From: Gracilibacillus salinarum
GTDB taxonomy: Bacteria > Bacillota > Bacilli > Bacillales > Amphibacillaceae
Reading direction: 5' to 3'
Length of the DNA: 64,000 bases
NCBI RefSeq assembly: GCF_022919575.1
Contig: NZ_CP095071.1
Coordinates: 3,482,001 to 3,546,000 of the forward strand
The notes beneath the pieces were generated by a model, which was not told where the DNA came from, did not search any database, and worked only from the letters and a program-made list of their open reading frames with translations. Below are positions 35,672-44,023 of the stretch, piece after piece. A program made the position numbers and the translations under genes. Numbering within the stretch: position 1 is the first letter of the stretch; each line of letters opens with the position of its first letter.

Positions 35672-36334
35672 TTGATTTCAATTATGTTAGTGGATGATCA
35701 TCCAGTAATAGGTGAGGGTTCTAAGTTAATCATTGAAAAAGAGGATGATATGGAAGTAACCATCGCCGATAGTCCAGGTAAAGCGATCGATATATTGAAA
35801 GAAGAAGACTTTACCATAATGCTTTTTGACTTGCGGATGGATGGGATGAATGGGATAGAATTGACCAAGCAGGTTCGTTCGATGGGCAAGATGTCCCCGA
35901 TTCTAATCTATACCGGGCATGATGTAGGACCGTATTTTAATACATTAATGGAAGCTGGTGTGACAGGATTTATTAGTAAAACAGCTTCAAGAGAAGAGCT
36001 TATTCAAGCCATTCGTTATGGAGTAGAAGAGAAAGCAATTGTTCCGGTTTCGTTGTTGGAACAATTGCGAAAAGTAGAAGCTCGTGTGCAGGAAACACAA
36101 AAAAATAGTGTGGAACAAGCAAATGAAGTATCTATTAGTTCAAAAGAGCAGGATATTCTAACAGAAGTGGCAAAAGGCAAGAGTAACAAAGAAATTGCAG
36201 AGGCCTTCTTTAAAAGTCCTCGAACGATCGAATATAATCTGACAGAGATTTTTAAGAAACTTCGAGTCAAAACAAGAGCAGAAGCTGTGTTGAAATCCAA
36301 ACAACTAGGTGTCATCACAGAAGATATTAAATAA
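35672..36334 (+). CDS. comA: Quorum-sensing response regulator ComA
   Basis: A NarL/FixJ-family regulator of about 220 residues paired with the ComP-like kinase. The receiver domain has DDHP at the N-terminus, Asp53 in LFDLRMDGMNG as phosphoacceptor, and a Lys in ISKTASREE. The C-terminal LuxR-type helix-turn-helix contains KGKSNKEIAEAFFKSPRTIEYNLTEIFKKL, similar to ComA. TTG 35672 is proposed as start because GGGAGG lies 7 bases before it; ATG 35657 would include that ribosome site in the gene. By analogy it binds TTGCGG-N4-CCGCAA-type dyads; such dyads occur upstream of the polysaccharide genes near 39050-39082. Confidence 0.88.
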   Translation: MISIMLVDDHPVIGEGSKLIIEKEDDMEVTIADSPGKAIDILKEEDFTIMLFDLRMDGMNGIELTKQVRSMGKMSPILIYTGHDVGPYFNTLMEAGVTGFISKTASREELIQAIRYGVEEKAIVPVSLLEQLRKVEARVQETQKNSVEQANEVSISSKEQDILTEVAKGKSNKEIAEAFFKSPRTIEYNLTEIFKKLRVKTRAEAVLKSKQLGVITEDIK

Positions 36335-36335
36335 G

Positions 36336-36378
36336 AAAAGCAGCCAGCGGGTGAGTCCCTTCCTTGGCTGCTTTTCTT
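36336..36378 (+). terminator. Terminator of comPA
   Basis: AAAAGCAGCCA pairs perfectly with TGGCTGCTTTT around a purine-rich loop and is followed by CTTGT. Confidence 0.85.
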
Positions 36379-36528
36379 GTAAGTGAAGAAGGCATCATTG
36401 CAGGCATGGAAGGATTGAGCTGAACGATGTGTCTAAAATACATCCGGCACTTTGCTTCGCATATAAGACATTTCAACATTACCACATTGATATCAAGTTC
36501 CTCATTGCATAATCTATTAGGATAACTA

Positions 36529-37053
36529 CCTATAATATGGATTATGTAAACTGTATTGCAAAATGGTGATTTTGATATAAATTATCTGCTTAGCAAAGCT
36601 CCGGAAATAGGCTCCGCGTCCTGTGGGCACGGCTTCAGCTAATTTATGAAAGAAAATTCTTTTCTTTCATAAATGGATCTTCAGCTCGCGCTGATTCCAC
36701 GGGAGTCTCCGCCTATTTCCTACGCTTAAGGGAAGTGCTACAACATTTGAAACAGCTAAAAGCAGTGGATCTAGGCATTATGTTATTCATTCAATTGCTG
36801 TTATATATACAGTGATCAATATGCTATCTCTTACAAAAGTTGTAGAGCCCATTTCTTAGCGTAGGCCAACCACGTAGACTCCCGCGGGACAGGCAGGCGC
36901 TGAAGATCCACTTTGTGAAGTGCCCTTTCTTCACAAAGTTAGCTTCAGCCGTGCCCCGCAGGACGCGAAGTGGTTGGACGGAGCGTTATCATACCACACA
37001 TAATTTTTCAAAATGACCACTAAGCTGCTAGTTTACATAATCCATATTATAGG
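36529..37053 (-). repeat. Structured intergenic repeat, copy G (full length, perfect 24-bp ends)
   Basis: The best-bounded copy. A 24-bp inverted repeat, CCTATAATATGGATTATG plus six more bases, is exact at 36529-36552 and 37030-37053. Module 2 comes first in this orientation, with a 33-base apical hairpin at 36642-36674; module 1 follows with ACTTTGTGAAG/CTTCACAAAGT. The outer sequence to 37110 (TTCATGTTCAATG, CAGTCACAGCAG on the minus strand) is also shared with other copies. It lies between convergent comA and the glycosidase-like gene. Confidence 0.88.
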
Positions 37054-37116
37054 AACTCAGCTTCATGTTCAATGTGATTACTGCTGTGACTGCATTTTTA
37101 TACTTTATTGATTGAT

Positions 37117-37149
37117 TAAAAAAACCGGGCATTTGCCCGGTTTTTCTTT
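37117..37149. terminator. Bidirectional terminator next to copy G
   Basis: AAAAAACCGGGCA pairs with TGCCCGGTTTTT with A- and T-runs on both sides. On the minus strand it terminates the glycosidase-like gene that stops at 37171; in element orientation it is the hairpin that precedes copy G. Confidence 0.9.
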
Positions 37150-37170
37150 AAAGTTAGCTGAATACTAGCC

Positions 37171-38859
37171 TTAATGATCTCTCCAGTAACGATAAGCATG
37201 AACGGTATGGCCGTTGTAGGCGGAATTGGAGCTCAGCTCTTCGTCTACGATACTTAATTGCTCTTCCATAAAGTCTGCACCTTCATCGTGGAAAGAAATA
37301 TGCGGATTGTTTTTGTTCTCTTTTAATTCTACAGAAATGATCATATTTTTATCTGCACTTTCTGCATAATTCATTTCATTTTTAGCTACATCGAGAATGC
37401 CGCCGGATCCTTTTGCTTCATCACGAAATGCCATAATGGATGTATGGTCCATTTGGTTGATGACCCACTCATAGAAAGGCGTGTCTGGATGACCTGGCGT
37501 ACTTGTATCATCAAACCACATGGCTAAGTCCATGCTCGCCTCTAAATCAGATTCGCGTTTCGTCTCTTTTACAAATAACTCGATATTGTCCATCCATTGA
37601 GAAAGCACTTCTTGTTCGTTCTCAGCCCAGGATGGTGTTACGTACGGTTCAACATCAAGGTGAATACCAGCAAATTTCTGGTTTTCCTCGACTGTATTGT
37701 TATAGTCTTTCACGTAATCGACCAGATTTAACATTCTTTCTTCCTCTTCTTTAAGTGCCCAGGACGGGTGTCCACCCATTGCGTGGATTTCAATTCCTGC
37801 CTTGTTTGCTTCTTCAACAAAATCAGAATAAGCACTGTAAGGCTGGGTAAGGTCTAAGCGTGTGTATAAGAGGTTAATATTTTTTTCTTTAGCAAACTCA
37901 AGAATCTTGTCTTTCTCGTTGATCAGCGTTTCTGCTTCCCAGATATAGGTACCCCGATATTGTTTATCCTTTTCCTGAATGGTTGGCGGATTTTCCTTTA
38001 GCTTCTGCCAGCTGGAGAAATCATCGACTGCTGTACCAACGTAGGAATCGTATTCACTAAGATACTTGTCTACTAAACTGCGATGCATCGCCATATCCGA
38101 TAAACCTTCTTCAAAGAAAGTGGTGTGGTCCTGACCTGTATCAGACAGTGTTAAACCAATGACGATCTGCTTGTTGTATTTATCAGCTGTTTCAAGTTCA
38201 TCCTTTGTTAAATGGACAATGCCATTGGGACCTTCCAACGTATCACGATAAGCAAGAATAGTCGTATGGTCAAATTGACGAATTAACCAAGTATGGAAAG
38301 GCACGTCTGACTCACCAGGTGTTTCTACATCATCAAGCCAAAAAGGCATAGAACTACTTGTTTCCAATGTAGTGTCTTCTGGTAAAGCATCCAACGTAGC
38401 AGTTAAATTACTTTTCCATTGTTTGATGACGGATGATTGGTCTTCGTACCATTCAGGCAAATACTGTGGCTGGATTTTTAAATGAATACCACTAAACTGT
38501 ACCTCTTCCGAAACCCGTTCATTGTAGGCCTGTACTTCTTCAACAAAGTCGATCACTTTTTGCTGGTTTTCTGAAAGTGACCAGGACGGTTCTCCTCCTA
38601 AGGCATGAATCTCAATGCCTGATTCATTTGCACTTCGGATAAATTCCGAATAGCTTTCTAAACTTTTTTCCGGATCTGTTTTTACATATAAGACGTTGTA
38701 GCCATTGTCTTTAGCATTCTGCAATAGTTCTTCACCGTTTTCCATAACATCTACGTGCTCCACCCACATTGCTTTCTTCACGGTATCGGTATTCGAGAAA
38801 CCCGTTAGAAATACAAAGAAAGTACATGTCAGGATGAATAACAATAATTTTTGATTCAT
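37171..38859 (-). CDS. Secreted protein with two tandem glycosidase-like domains
   Basis: A 562-residue secreted protein: signal peptide (1-21), then two homologous domains of about 260 residues (about 30-285 and 304-562). Each reads like a TIM-barrel carbohydrate-active domain, with GIEIHALGGEPSWSL/GIEIHAMGGHPSWAL, FSGIHLKIQP/FAGIHLDVEP, TPGE-SDVPF/TPGHPDTPF and DHTTILAYRD/DHTSIMAFRD. The second keeps Asp402 and Glu404; in the first these are Lys128 and Gln130, so it may have lost catalysis and bind sugar only. A third copy of the domain is encoded at 49320-50291. GGGAGGT precedes the ATG. The family name is unknown to me; polysaccharide cleavage or binding is inferred. Confidence 0.72.
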   Translation of the reverse strand: MNQKLLLFILTCTFFVFLTGFSNTDTVKKAMWVEHVDVMENGEELLQNAKDNGYNVLYVKTDPEKSLESYSEFIRSANESGIEIHALGGEPSWSLSENQQKVIDFVEEVQAYNERVSEEVQFSGIHLKIQPQYLPEWYEDQSSVIKQWKSNLTATLDALPEDTTLETSSSMPFWLDDVETPGESDVPFHTWLIRQFDHTTILAYRDTLEGPNGIVHLTKDELETADKYNKQIVIGLTLSDTGQDHTTFFEEGLSDMAMHRSLVDKYLSEYDSYVGTAVDDFSSWQKLKENPPTIQEKDKQYRGTYIWEAETLINEKDKILEFAKEKNINLLYTRLDLTQPYSAYSDFVEEANKAGIEIHAMGGHPSWALKEEEERMLNLVDYVKDYNNTVEENQKFAGIHLDVEPYVTPSWAENEQEVLSQWMDNIELFVKETKRESDLEASMDLAMWFDDTSTPGHPDTPFYEWVINQMDHTSIMAFRDEAKGSGGILDVAKNEMNYAESADKNMIISVELKENKNNPHISFHDEGADFMEEQLSIVDEELSSNSAYNGHTVHAYRYWRDH

Positions 38860-39011
38860 TCATAGACCTCCCAAGATCAAATTGAAAATTAATGGTAGAC
38901 ACTACCCGTAGGTAATTTACCAGGGTGTTGAGGGGAGGCGCGCAACGGACAATTGAAAACACTTACTCATGCATCAAATCACAACTTTTTTGTTTGATGG
39001 TGATGCGGAAT

Positions 39012-39082
39012 TTCGGACAAAATGTCTATTTATGCGATAAAAAGTACTGCGGTACCGCAATGAAATATTCGGTGTTCCGAAA
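39012..39082 (+). promoter_or_regulatory. Cluster of ComA-box-like dyads in the divergent promoter region
   Basis: Within 70 bases there are a TTTCGG half-site (39011-39016), a perfect palindrome TGCGGTACCGCA (39048-39059) and ATTCGG-TGTT-CCGAAA (39067-39082). The last has the 4-base spacer of the Bacillus ComA box TTGCGG-N4-CCGCAA and matches 9 of 12 positions. The region (38860-39224) separates the divergent glycosidase-like gene and the polysaccharide operon and holds no gene. Confidence 0.45.
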
Positions 39083-39224
39083 TATAGTTTTCGATGAACA
39101 TTGGTACCCCTCGTGTTAACGTAAGTAGCGGGGAAGATAAATCATACTTTTAACGTAACTGTTTCGACAAAAAATTTCAACTATGAAAATATTTTTCTTT
39201 TATGAAAAAGGGAGGAGGGTAAAA

Positions 39225-41363
39225 ATGAAATATAAGGGTAAAGGGCTTCTTATTATACTTTTCATTACCATTCTTGGGGGATGTTCAGTGTCAGATGCAG
39301 CACAGGAAGCAGAGAGTAAAGAATTAGAGAATGGGACAAAAATCAAATTTAGAACAAATGAAGAGCAGTTAGAAATATACAAAAATGACAGCTGGTCTCC
39401 TTTTTTTGTGAAAGGTGTCAATATGGGAGCTACTTTACCTGGATATTTCCCAGGTGCGCATGCAATTAAGAAAGAAGATTATCTTCGTTGGTTTGAAATG
39501 ATTAATGAAATGGGAGCTAATACCATTCGTATTTATACCATTCATGATCCAGCATTTTATCAGGCTTTAGTTGAATTTAATCAAGATCATACGGAAGATC
39601 CTCTTTATTTCATGCAAGGGGTATGGTCGCCAGTTAATTTGCTCAAGGAGAAGAACGACGCATGGTCACCAGAAGTGACAAAACAATTTAAAGATGAAAT
39701 GTCGGATGCAATAGGTGCAGTTAGTGGTGACATAACACTGCCTGAGGATCCGGGGAATGCAAGTGGTGAATACACAGCAGATGCGAGTTCCTACTTGGTG
39801 GCTTGGCATATTGGGACTGAGTGGGATCCGGAAATGGTAGAGAATACGAATAAACAGCATAAAGAAGATCCTTTATTCCAAGGGGATTACTTTGAAACGA
39901 CAAAGGAAGCTTCGGCATTTGAAAGCTGGCTGGCAGAGTTGATGGATGACTTAGCCAAGAAGGAAGAAGCAATTGGTTGGCAGCATCCTATTACATTTAC
40001 GAATTGGATAACAACCGATCCACTTGAACATCCTGACGAGCCATTTGTCATGGAAGACTTGGTAAGTGTTGACGCTACTCATATTCAGCGCACTGATGAA
40101 GCCGGATATTTTGCTTCTTTTCACGCATATCCCTACTATCCGGATTTTCTAAGGTATACCGACAAATATGACAATGTGAAGAATGAAGAAGGTAAGGTCG
40201 ATACATATAAAGGGTATTTGCAAGAACTGAAAGAATACCACGAAGACATGCCAATCATGATCACAGAATTTGGCGTGCCGGCATCACGAGGAAATGCTCA
40301 TTTTGGCCCACTTGGTCGCGACCAGGGTGGACACACAGACACGGAGCAAGGAAAGCAAAATGTGGACATGCTGCAGCATATATACCAAGAAGATTATGCG
40401 GGAGCTATTGTTTTCACCTGGCAAGATGAATGGTTTAAAAAAACATGGAACACGATGGGTCTTGAAGATCCTCATCGACGTCCTTTCTGGTACAACAATT
40501 TATCTGTTGAAATGTCTTATGGTCTGTTAGGGATGTATCCCGATAAACAGGATGAATTAACGATAGATGGTGACTTATCAGATTGGGACGAGCTAGATAA
40601 AGGAGAAAGTCAGACGTTATCAACAGCACTTACTGATTTTAACGTGGCGAATGATGAAGGCTATGTTTACCTTTCTGGTCACTTACCTGAAGATTATGAT
40701 GCAAAAGAAGATACTGTTTATTTCGGTGTTAATTCGCTAAATGGCGGGAAGAAAAACCCGGAATCATTACAAGGCAAAACACTTGATGATGGTTTAGAGA
40801 CGCTAGTTCAGCTAGGTGGAGATAATGAAAGTGAAGTGTTAATTGCACCGAGCTATGACTTCCACCAACGTATGTATGACAATGCACCGGACGATGACAA
40901 CGACAGCAACATGCATTCATGGAAATTAGCGGTGAGTCGTAAGGTCAACTCTTCAGAAGTGGATAAAACATTACCATTTGAAGAAGTGCCTGTAGGCGAA
41001 ATGAAACAGTCCTCCACATCTGAAGCTTCCCAAGCTGATTGGGCTGTTCAAGGTGATGTAATCGAAGTGAGAATTCCTTGGTCATTATTAGGACTCTCAG
41101 ATCCAAGCTCTAAGCAGGCTATCAGTTACAGTTCAAAAGAGCAGGAAGAGGCAACAATGCAGATGGAAAAGATCGAAGGCATCCGCTTCATTCCGTGGAT
41201 CGTGAAACAAGGATCAGAAACTGTAGAAGGAGTAGAGGGTCAAACTGTTTCAGTAAAGGATTATCCTCTTTACAACTGGGATGAATGGCAGAAAGTCGAG
41301 TATGAGGAACAGTTAAAACAAAGCTATTATATGATGCAAGACGCTTTTACAAATATGGAATAA
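39225..41363 (+). CDS. Lipoprotein with clan GH-A glycosidase domain and C-terminal CBM9-like domain
   Basis: A surface-anchored protein of 712 residues. The lipobox is LGGC (Cys20). A TIM-barrel glycosidase domain (about 45-430) has FVKGVNMGATLP, GANTIRIYT, AWHIGTEW (likely acid/base Glu199) and MITEFGVP (likely nucleophile Glu348), the clan GH-A layout. From about 445 a beta-rich domain begins TIDGDLSDWDELD, typical of CBM9/DOMON-like sugar-binding modules. It is the first gene of the polysaccharide operon and probably trims or transfers the polymer at the cell surface. ATG 39225 follows GGAGGAGGG. The enzyme class is not assigned. Confidence 0.8.
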   Translation: MKYKGKGLLIILFITILGGCSVSDAAQEAESKELENGTKIKFRTNEEQLEIYKNDSWSPFFVKGVNMGATLPGYFPGAHAIKKEDYLRWFEMINEMGANTIRIYTIHDPAFYQALVEFNQDHTEDPLYFMQGVWSPVNLLKEKNDAWSPEVTKQFKDEMSDAIGAVSGDITLPEDPGNASGEYTADASSYLVAWHIGTEWDPEMVENTNKQHKEDPLFQGDYFETTKEASAFESWLAELMDDLAKKEEAIGWQHPITFTNWITTDPLEHPDEPFVMEDLVSVDATHIQRTDEAGYFASFHAYPYYPDFLRYTDKYDNVKNEEGKVDTYKGYLQELKEYHEDMPIMITEFGVPASRGNAHFGPLGRDQGGHTDTEQGKQNVDMLQHIYQEDYAGAIVFTWQDEWFKKTWNTMGLEDPHRRPFWYNNLSVEMSYGLLGMYPDKQDELTIDGDLSDWDELDKGESQTLSTALTDFNVANDEGYVYLSGHLPEDYDAKEDTVYFGVNSLNGGKKNPESLQGKTLDDGLETLVQLGGDNESEVLIAPSYDFHQRMYDNAPDDDNDSNMHSWKLAVSRKVNSSEVDKTLPFEEVPVGEMKQSSTSEASQADWAVQGDVIEVRIPWSLLGLSDPSSKQAISYSSKEQEEATMQMEKIEGIRFIPWIVKQGSETVEGVEGQTVSVKDYPLYNWDEWQKVEYEEQLKQSYYMMQDAFTNME

Positions 41364-41380
41364 GGAAAGGAGGATAAGCT

Positions 41381-42550
41381 TTGTTTATTAATTTACAAGC
41401 TGCTTACTGGATGATAGGTAGTTTATTCATTCTTATGTTTATCTTATCAACGATTACGTTAAGCATAAAAGTGAATAAAAAAAGAGTAGAAAAGAAAGAA
41501 AAACAGTGTTTGTCCGAATTCCGAAGCTATATTCATTACGTGCAGTCGCAGTTAGATAATGCTGACCGTTTGAGGGCACCTGCAAAAAAACTTCGGACGT
41601 TTGAACAAAAGGTTTTACAAAAAAAATTGGTGCAACTGGTGGATCAATTAGAGGGGGTGCACAGACAGAAACTCCTTACATTGTGTGATGATATTGGCTT
41701 AATTTCGTACAACAGAGAACGTCTGAAAAGTCCATGGTCCATTGTCCGTATCGATGCAGCATATCATTTAGGAATATTAAGAGATAGCGGATCTACTTCT
41801 ACATTATTTTCTATGCTGTTTCGTAATAAAATCGAACCTTCTATTTACATCATTGCACGATCTATTGCCCAAACCTCAACAAGTACACCGGAAATGAAAA
41901 GCCTGTTGAGATACCTTGTGGAGAATGGCAAGCAGGATAGTCACTTGGTAGCAGATATAGCCAAAGAATCCGAAGCAGATTTAGGAACAGTTTATGCAGA
42001 ATTCCTGAATGAAAGCAAATTAGAATTTGTGAAAGTTGGTTTGATCGGTTTGCAAAATCAGGTCGATTTCCATATACCAGAAAATATCCATCGTTTCTTA
42101 GATTCTGATGACAGAGAAGTAAGAATTCTTGCAGCTAAACTTCTAACCATCTCTATGACTCTCACTAAAGAAGACGTAGAAGTTTACATGAGGGTTTCTG
42201 ATTGGGAGGTTCGTCATCATTTCGCTGAGTGGATCGGTAATGCAGAACTCAAACAGTATGCGGATTTATTAAATCAAGGTGTACAGGATACCAATTGGCT
42301 GGTTTCAAGAGCTAGTGCAAAAAGCTTAATCCAGTTAGGTACGAAAGGCTTTGAAATTATTTGTGAAGTAGCCTTTGGTAACCATGGAGAACAAGGAAGA
42401 GAAGTAGCTCAAGAGTTTATGGAAGAAGAATTGAAACAATCCATTCATCGCTTCTCAAATTTAGCAGATATTACTGATTATAATCAGAAAGTATATATCT
42501 ATCAGAAATACTTTGGAAAAAGTGATGAATACTTAATCAAATCCATTTAG
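41381..42550 (+). CDS. Membrane-anchored HEAT-repeat protein
   Basis: A 389-residue protein with one N-terminal membrane segment (about 8-30), a basic charged stretch (KVNKKRVEKKEKQ), then helical HEAT-like repeats: SPWSIVRIDAAYHLGILRDSGSTSTLFSML, DDREVRILAAKLL, SDWEVRHHFAEWIG and DTNWLVSRASAKSLIQLG. HEAT repeats bind other proteins. Lying 15 bases before the synthase gene, it is likely a cytoplasmic scaffold or regulator of the GT2 synthase. The start is TTG at 41381, 7 bases after AAAGGAGG. It has no enzymatic motif. Confidence 0.8.
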   Translation: MFINLQAAYWMIGSLFILMFILSTITLSIKVNKKRVEKKEKQCLSEFRSYIHYVQSQLDNADRLRAPAKKLRTFEQKVLQKKLVQLVDQLEGVHRQKLLTLCDDIGLISYNRERLKSPWSIVRIDAAYHLGILRDSGSTSTLFSMLFRNKIEPSIYIIARSIAQTSTSTPEMKSLLRYLVENGKQDSHLVADIAKESEADLGTVYAEFLNESKLEFVKVGLIGLQNQVDFHIPENIHRFLDSDDREVRILAAKLLTISMTLTKEDVEVYMRVSDWEVRHHFAEWIGNAELKQYADLLNQGVQDTNWLVSRASAKSLIQLGTKGFEIICEVAFGNHGEQGREVAQEFMEEELKQSIHRFSNLADITDYNQKVYIYQKYFGKSDEYLIKSI

Positions 42551-42565
42551 AAAGGAGGAGCTATT

Positions 42566-43993
42566 GTGAGAGAAATACTGCTGGCATACGGTATTTTTGC
42601 CATGTATTATGTGATTGCTATTAACACGATTTATTGTGGAATTATTTTGTTTTCGTTTAAGAGATTACCTGGAATTATCAAAGAAACTTTCTATTCCAAG
42701 TATGAACCATTATCAGGTTCTAAGCATGTACCGCCTATCTCTGTACTGGTTCCGGCATTTAACGAGGAATTGACGGTTAAAGAGAATGTGCGTTCATTGC
42801 TAGCTCTCCATTATCCAGAGCACGAAGTCATTGTCGTTAATGATGGGTCTAGTGATGATACAGTAGGGGTTTTAATTGAAGAATTCAAACTGAAATATTA
42901 TAAACCGACGTTTATTAAAGATACGGTTCCTACGTCTAAAGTAAAAGGGATCTATTACAATCCAGCATTTCCTAATCTGTATTTAGTAGATAAAGAAAAT
43001 GGAGGAAAAGCGGATGCATTGAATGCAGGAATTAATTTAGCACATTATTCACTTGTTTCTTCTATCGATGCTGATTCACTGTTAGAGAGTGATGCTCTCG
43101 TACGAATCGCAAGAAAGTATATGGAGAATCCAGAAGAATATGTAGCGATTGGAGGAAATGTTCGCATTGCCAATGGCTGTAAGATTTCCGACGGGATGGT
43201 GAAGAAAGTAAATCTGCCGAAGAAACTGTTGCCGATGTTGCAGACGGTGGAATATATGAAGGCATTCCTCGGGGGAAGAATCGGCTGGAGTGAAGTTAAT
43301 GGATTAATTATTGTATCCGGTGCATTCGGTGTATTCAAGAAGGATTATATAGTGAAAGTAGGCGGCTACCGTGGAGGTTATCCCGGCGAGGATATGAATA
43401 TAATCATTAAACTTCACCGATATATGTTGGATAACAAGCTGCCATATAAAATCGATTTTTGTCCAGATGCAGTCTGCTGGACGCAAGCACCAGACACTTT
43501 TAAGATCCTTGGCAGTCAAAGGAAACGATGGGGCAGAGGGAATCTAAAGAATATGCTCGAAGAAGGCATGTATATGTTCATGCGTCCAAAATATAAAATT
43601 ATGGGCTTGTTGACTATTCCATATAATATTATTTTCGAAACATTAAGCCCTTATTTCAGAATTACTGGTTTTCTGGCGCTTGTAGGTTACGGTTTGTTAG
43701 AGATGTCAGGGTGGACCATTCTCGGTGTGTTCATGCTCATTAATGTCTTATACGGAACACTGTTAGGAATTGGAGCACTATTAATTGAAGAAATGGCTTT
43801 TCAGCGATATCCGAGAGTGCGAGATTATTTCAAAATGGTTTTTTATACGATTTTAATGTTCTTCGGTTATCGTCAGCTTGGGATTTTGTGGAGGTTCCTC
43901 GGTCACATTGACTTTATGCGTAAGAACAATACTTGGGGAACGATGACAAGGACTAGCTGGAATGATGATAATGATACGAAGCAATCTGCTTAA
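42566..43993 (+). CDS. Processive family-2 glycosyltransferase (polysaccharide synthase)
   Basis: A membrane synthase of 475 residues of the cellulose/hyaluronan/PgaC class. It has an N-terminal membrane segment, then a GT-A domain with VVNDGSSDD (90-98), DAD (168-170), GED (274-276) and QRKRW (318-322), the D,D,D,QxxRW set of processive enzymes. Four or so C-terminal membrane segments form the export channel. It would polymerise a UDP-sugar and translocate the chain; neighbours supplying GlcN-6-P, UDP-GlcNAc and a UDP-uronic acid indicate the likely substrates. The start is GTG at 42566 after AAAGGAGGAG. Linkage and sugar order cannot be read from sequence. Confidence 0.9.
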   Translation: MREILLAYGIFAMYYVIAINTIYCGIILFSFKRLPGIIKETFYSKYEPLSGSKHVPPISVLVPAFNEELTVKENVRSLLALHYPEHEVIVVNDGSSDDTVGVLIEEFKLKYYKPTFIKDTVPTSKVKGIYYNPAFPNLYLVDKENGGKADALNAGINLAHYSLVSSIDADSLLESDALVRIARKYMENPEEYVAIGGNVRIANGCKISDGMVKKVNLPKKLLPMLQTVEYMKAFLGGRIGWSEVNGLIIVSGAFGVFKKDYIVKVGGYRGGYPGEDMNIIIKLHRYMLDNKLPYKIDFCPDAVCWTQAPDTFKILGSQRKRWGRGNLKNMLEEGMYMFMRPKYKIMGLLTIPYNIIFETLSPYFRITGFLALVGYGLLEMSGWTILGVFMLINVLYGTLLGIGALLIEEMAFQRYPRVRDYFKMVFYTILMFFGYRQLGILWRFLGHIDFMRKNNTWGTMTRTSWNDDNDTKQSA

Positions 43994-44023
43994 AGCTATT
44001 TATATAAAGGAGGAGTAAGGAAA

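Noticed and set aside
36529..37053. Group IIC intron remnant, because the elements follow terminators
   Set aside because: No intron-like GTGYG start, no domain V-like hairpin and no reverse transcriptase remnant; the ends are inverted repeats instead.
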